Origin: Apostichopus japonicus
Lineage: Eukaryota > Echinodermata > Holothuroidea > Aspidochirotida > Stichopodidae
Reading direction: 5' to 3'
Assembly: GCF_037975245.1 (NCBI RefSeq)
Contig: NC_092576.1
Location: 20,114,111-20,178,110, forward strand
DNA length: 64,000 bases
Part shown: piece after piece, positions 61,691-64,000 of the stretch
Position numbering within the stretch: the first letter of the stretch is position 1
Layout of the letters: the number at the start of each line of letters is the position of its first letter
Notes under the pieces: generated by a model
Databases searched by the model: none
Seen by the model: the letters and a program-made list of their open reading frames with translations, nothing else
Told to the model about the DNA's origin: nothing
Position numbers and translations under genes: made by a program

Positions 61691-61819
61691 GACCCTGTTG
61701 TGACTGTTCCAATAGCGAGAAGCTGGAAAAGAGGGAGTGCTTGAGTGCTGAAATCTCTGATCTAGAGAGGAGAGCTGACATTTGTAGCGACAGAAAGGCT
61801 TGTCGTGGTCGAAGGGTAG

Positions 61820-63403
61820 GTGGAGCAGGAGGAAACTTTACATCCGCTACACTGGTCACTTGAAGACCTGAAAAAGTACCAAAGAGATGATCCGGACATA
61901 TTGCCAGTTTTGCAAGGAAAAGAGACCCTAAAGAAATCGTTGTGGAGCAAAGTTTCTGGTGAAAGTAGAACACTACAACAATACTGGCTGCAGTGGGAAA
62001 GCTTGGTGTTAAAGAACGACCTACTGTATTGCAAGTTTGAATCCCAGAGGGGTGACAAGGTGTGGTTACAATTTGTAGTGCCCGAAGTGTTGCGGAGGAA
62101 AATATGGGGGTTGGCTCATTCACATCCTTTGTCTGGCCATTTCATGGCAATGAAGACTTCTACTCGAGTAGGAAAGAAGTTCTACTGGAGTGGGCAATCA
62201 CGAGATATAGATCAGTGGTGTAAGATTTGCCCCAAATGCCAGCAGAGGAGAGGTGCCAAGACGAAGCAGAAAGCCAAGCTCCGTAGATATGCAACAGGTG
62301 AACCATTGCAAAGGGTAGCATTCGATATCATGGGGCCATTGCTTATAACACCGAAGGGGAATAGACACATTTTGGTGATAGCTGACTATTTCTCAAAGTG
62401 GGTTGAAGTGGCGGCAATCCCGAACCAAGAAGCTGTGACGATAGCTAAAATCCTCATTGAGGGTTTCATCTGTAGATTTGGGATCCCTGACGAGATTCAT
62501 TCCGACCAAGGGAGGCAATTTGAGTCCAAGGTTTTTCAGAAGACATGTAAACTACTCAGGATACGCAAAACCAGGACCACACCGTACCACCCGCAATCAG
62601 ATGGAATGGTGGAGAGATTCAAAAGAACTCTAGAAACAATGCTTTCCATTGTTGTAGTGCCGAATCGTAGCTTGGCCTACGATACTGCCGTCCATGAATC
62701 GACTGGCTTTTCTCCCACAGAACTAATGTTTGGAAGGGCTGTGCGGACTCCGCTTGATATAATTTTACCGGAAATGGAAGAGGAGGAGGGTGTGGAGTAT
62801 CCGACGTTCTTGGAGGAGCTGCGTTCGAGGATAAAGGAAATGTATAAACAAGCCAGAGATAACCTGGCCTCAGCGGGTGAAACACAGAAGCGTCAGGCTG
62901 ATCGTTTTGCAAGCGAAAACATATACCGTCCCGGTGATCTGGTAATGGGTCATAATCCAGCAGTGGGAAAAGGAAAGACGTCAAGGCTTAATAAGCCATG
63001 GCAAGGTCCAGGAGTAGTCATCAGAAGGCTGAACGATGTGCTCTACAGAGTTAAGTTAGGGGCCGGCAGATCCGTTAAGTTGTTTCATTTCAATCGGCTC
63101 AAGAGGTTCACCGTGGAATCACCACATTGGGTCGAGGCAGTTCTTACTATGGAACAGGAGCCGAGTGTAAATGAGGATTATTTCACTGGGAAGGTGCAGA
63201 ATTTGTTTGACGAAGAGAATAAAACCGACGGGAGTGGTGTGGGGTTTACCTCTGATGGGTTCAAACGAGTTAAAAAGGGTCCCACTTTGCCGTGTTCTGA
63301 AGAGCCCAAGAGTCTCCCCAAGTCGACAGTTAAGGTGGGCGTCGGGGTAGTCGATCGTCGATCTGTACGGAAGAAAAAGCCCCCCGATAGGCTAAATCTG
63401 TAG
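61820..63403 (+). CDS. Integrase of the second gypsy element
   Basis: 527 codons open. Zinc finger: HSHPLSGHFMAMKTS ... CKICPKC. Catalytic D,D-35-E: FDIMGPLL, IHSDQGRQFES, PYHPQSDGMVERFKRTLE. The GPY/F module reads PWQGPGVVIRRLNDVLYRVK. The Lys/Arg-rich C-terminus ends at a TAG at 63,401-63,403. This is the least damaged part of the element. Confidence 0.9.
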   Translation: MEQEETLHPLHWSLEDLKKYQRDDPDILPVLQGKETLKKSLWSKVSGESRTLQQYWLQWESLVLKNDLLYCKFESQRGDKVWLQFVVPEVLRRKIWGLAHSHPLSGHFMAMKTSTRVGKKFYWSGQSRDIDQWCKICPKCQQRRGAKTKQKAKLRRYATGEPLQRVAFDIMGPLLITPKGNRHILVIADYFSKWVEVAAIPNQEAVTIAKILIEGFICRFGIPDEIHSDQGRQFESKVFQKTCKLLRIRKTRTTPYHPQSDGMVERFKRTLETMLSIVVVPNRSLAYDTAVHESTGFSPTELMFGRAVRTPLDIILPEMEEEEGVEYPTFLEELRSRIKEMYKQARDNLASAGETQKRQADRFASENIYRPGDLVMGHNPAVGKGKTSRLNKPWQGPGVVIRRLNDVLYRVKLGAGRSVKLFHFNRLKRFTVESPHWVEAVLTMEQEPSVNEDYFTGKVQNLFDEENKTDGSGVGFTSDGFKRVKKGPTLPCSEEPKSLPKSTVKVGVGVVDRRSVRKKKPPDRLNL

Positions 63404-63488
63404 AGGGGGAGCGGGGTTTCACTTGGTGCTCCATTACAAAGTCTGTTTTGCCTTTCTCATTGTCATTTTCTCTCTTTCCACAGACAAG

Positions 63489-63785
63489 ATGGGTAAGACT
63501 GAACTGTGTGAGATCGAGTACAAGTGCAGCCAATATGAGTCCCGCTTCCGGGCAATGGATAGGTTGAGGGAGCATGCAACCAACCAACACGGGCTTAAGA
63601 TGTATACCTGTGACAGCTGCGGTCGATATCGAAGCGAGAGACGAGCTGATGTTGACAGGCATAGGAGAGGGTGTATGAGGCGCCTCACTCGAGACGTTAC
63701 CAGTGAGACGATTGGAGAGTGGGATTTAAGCCCAGAAAGGAACCAGGACGGGAGTCATGTAATGACAGGCACAGGAAACAGATGA
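63489..63785 (+). CDS. Extra zinc-finger ORF after integrase (env position)
   Basis: From ATG 63,489, 98 codons. Two finger-like units: YKCSQYESRF...REHATNQH (second Cys replaced by Tyr) and YTCDSCGRYRSERRADVDRH ending HRRGC (C2HC type). Just upstream, TTTCTCTCTTTCCACAG (about 63,470-63,486) is a strong splice-acceptor-like tract, so the ORF could be made from a spliced subgenomic RNA. An earlier in-frame ATG (63,423) would add a hydrophobic, signal-like N-terminus, but that stretch is encoded by the pyrimidine tract. Function unknown. Confidence 0.5.
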   Translation: MGKTELCEIEYKCSQYESRFRAMDRLREHATNQHGLKMYTCDSCGRYRSERRADVDRHRRGCMRRLTRDVTSETIGEWDLSPERNQDGSHVMTGTGNR

Positions 63786-64000
63786 TGACAGATGAGGGTG
63801 TGCTGAGAGATAAGGGTGGTAGAGAAAGGGACCGATCGCGAGACAAGTGAGGAAAGTCAAATAAGGCAAAGAACGCCAAGAACACACAGAGAGAGAGACG
63901 AACAGGGCCAATCCAGGAGAGATAACCACAACGAGGAGCAGGAAGAGGATGAGACCACCAACCTGACGGGCGAGGCGGCGGAAGATGAAGGAGCGGAGAG
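63786..64000 (+). other. Purine-rich tail of the window within the second gypsy element
   Basis: Strongly A/G-rich plus strand (AGAGAGAGA, GAGGAGCAGGAAGAGGATGA). It may continue the extra ORF in another frame or be 3' untranslated element sequence. No LTR seen. Confidence 0.4.

Larger units (their letters stand above)
56854..64000 (+). mobile_element. Second Ty3/gypsy LTR retrotransposon, decayed, 3' end outside window
   Basis: Plus-strand element with a 5' LTR (56,854-58,074), a primer binding site, then gag, protease, reverse transcriptase, RNase H and integrase in the canonical gypsy order, and an extra zinc-finger ORF. Coding regions are broken by several frameshifts and stops. It is inserted in the first visible intron of gene B, antisense to it. 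No 3' LTR is seen before the window ends. Confidence 0.88.

Overview
The window is eukaryotic genomic DNA: AT-rich, with small exons separated by long introns, canonical GT/AG splice sites, long (TA)n tracts and several retrotransposons. I favour an invertebrate deuterostome, most likely an echinoderm. The reasons are the type of receptor gene (Ig, EGF and FN3 ectodomain joined to a tyrosine phosphatase) and a Ty3/gypsy element whose integrase lies upstream of its reverse transcriptase, an arrangement known from the Gmr1 group of deuterostomes. The species cannot be fixed from the sequence alone.

Two head-to-tail paralogous receptor genes lie on the minus strand. Gene B runs from about 56.57 kb to its stop codon at 23.197 kb. 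All 22 exons found join in one reading frame (about 1,270 residues). They encode Ig1, Ig2, five EGF-like modules, Ig3, three FN3 domains, a transmembrane helix, a tyrosine-rich juxtamembrane segment and one protein tyrosine phosphatase (PTP) domain. The ectodomain order is that of Tie (angiopoietin-receptor-like) proteins, but the cytoplasmic part is a phosphatase. The PTP domain keeps the Cys and Arg of its P-loop but has lost the WPD aspartate, the KNRY tyrosine and the Q-loop glutamine, so it is predicted to be catalytically weak or dead. Gene A starts with a signal-peptide exon at 16.4 kb and runs left off the window after its first FN3 exon. It is a close copy, similar even in its introns, but one of its EGF exons has decayed. 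The signal-peptide exon of gene B is not visible; homology between the two genes stops where a gypsy LTR begins at 56,854.

Mobile DNA by region: a LINE 3' fragment with a 7-bp target duplication (2.2-2.7 kb, gene A only); a tandem pair of degenerate THAP-like sequences (17.4-19.6 kb) and a TTAA-flanked 15-bp-TIR element (22.2-23.0 kb) between the genes; a young Gmr1-type gypsy element (23.7-29.9 kb) in the last intron of gene B, in sense orientation; a tRNA-like or SINE remnant (32.8 kb) in a PTP intron; a CR1/L2-type LINE (about 38.6-42.2 kb) in the intron between FN3-1 and FN3-2; and a second, decayed gypsy element with canonical gene order (56.85 kb to the window end) carrying an extra zinc-finger ORF after integrase.

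Exon limits were read by eye from splice sites, reading-frame phase and comparison of the two paralogs. No database search was possible, so family names rest on recognised motifs.
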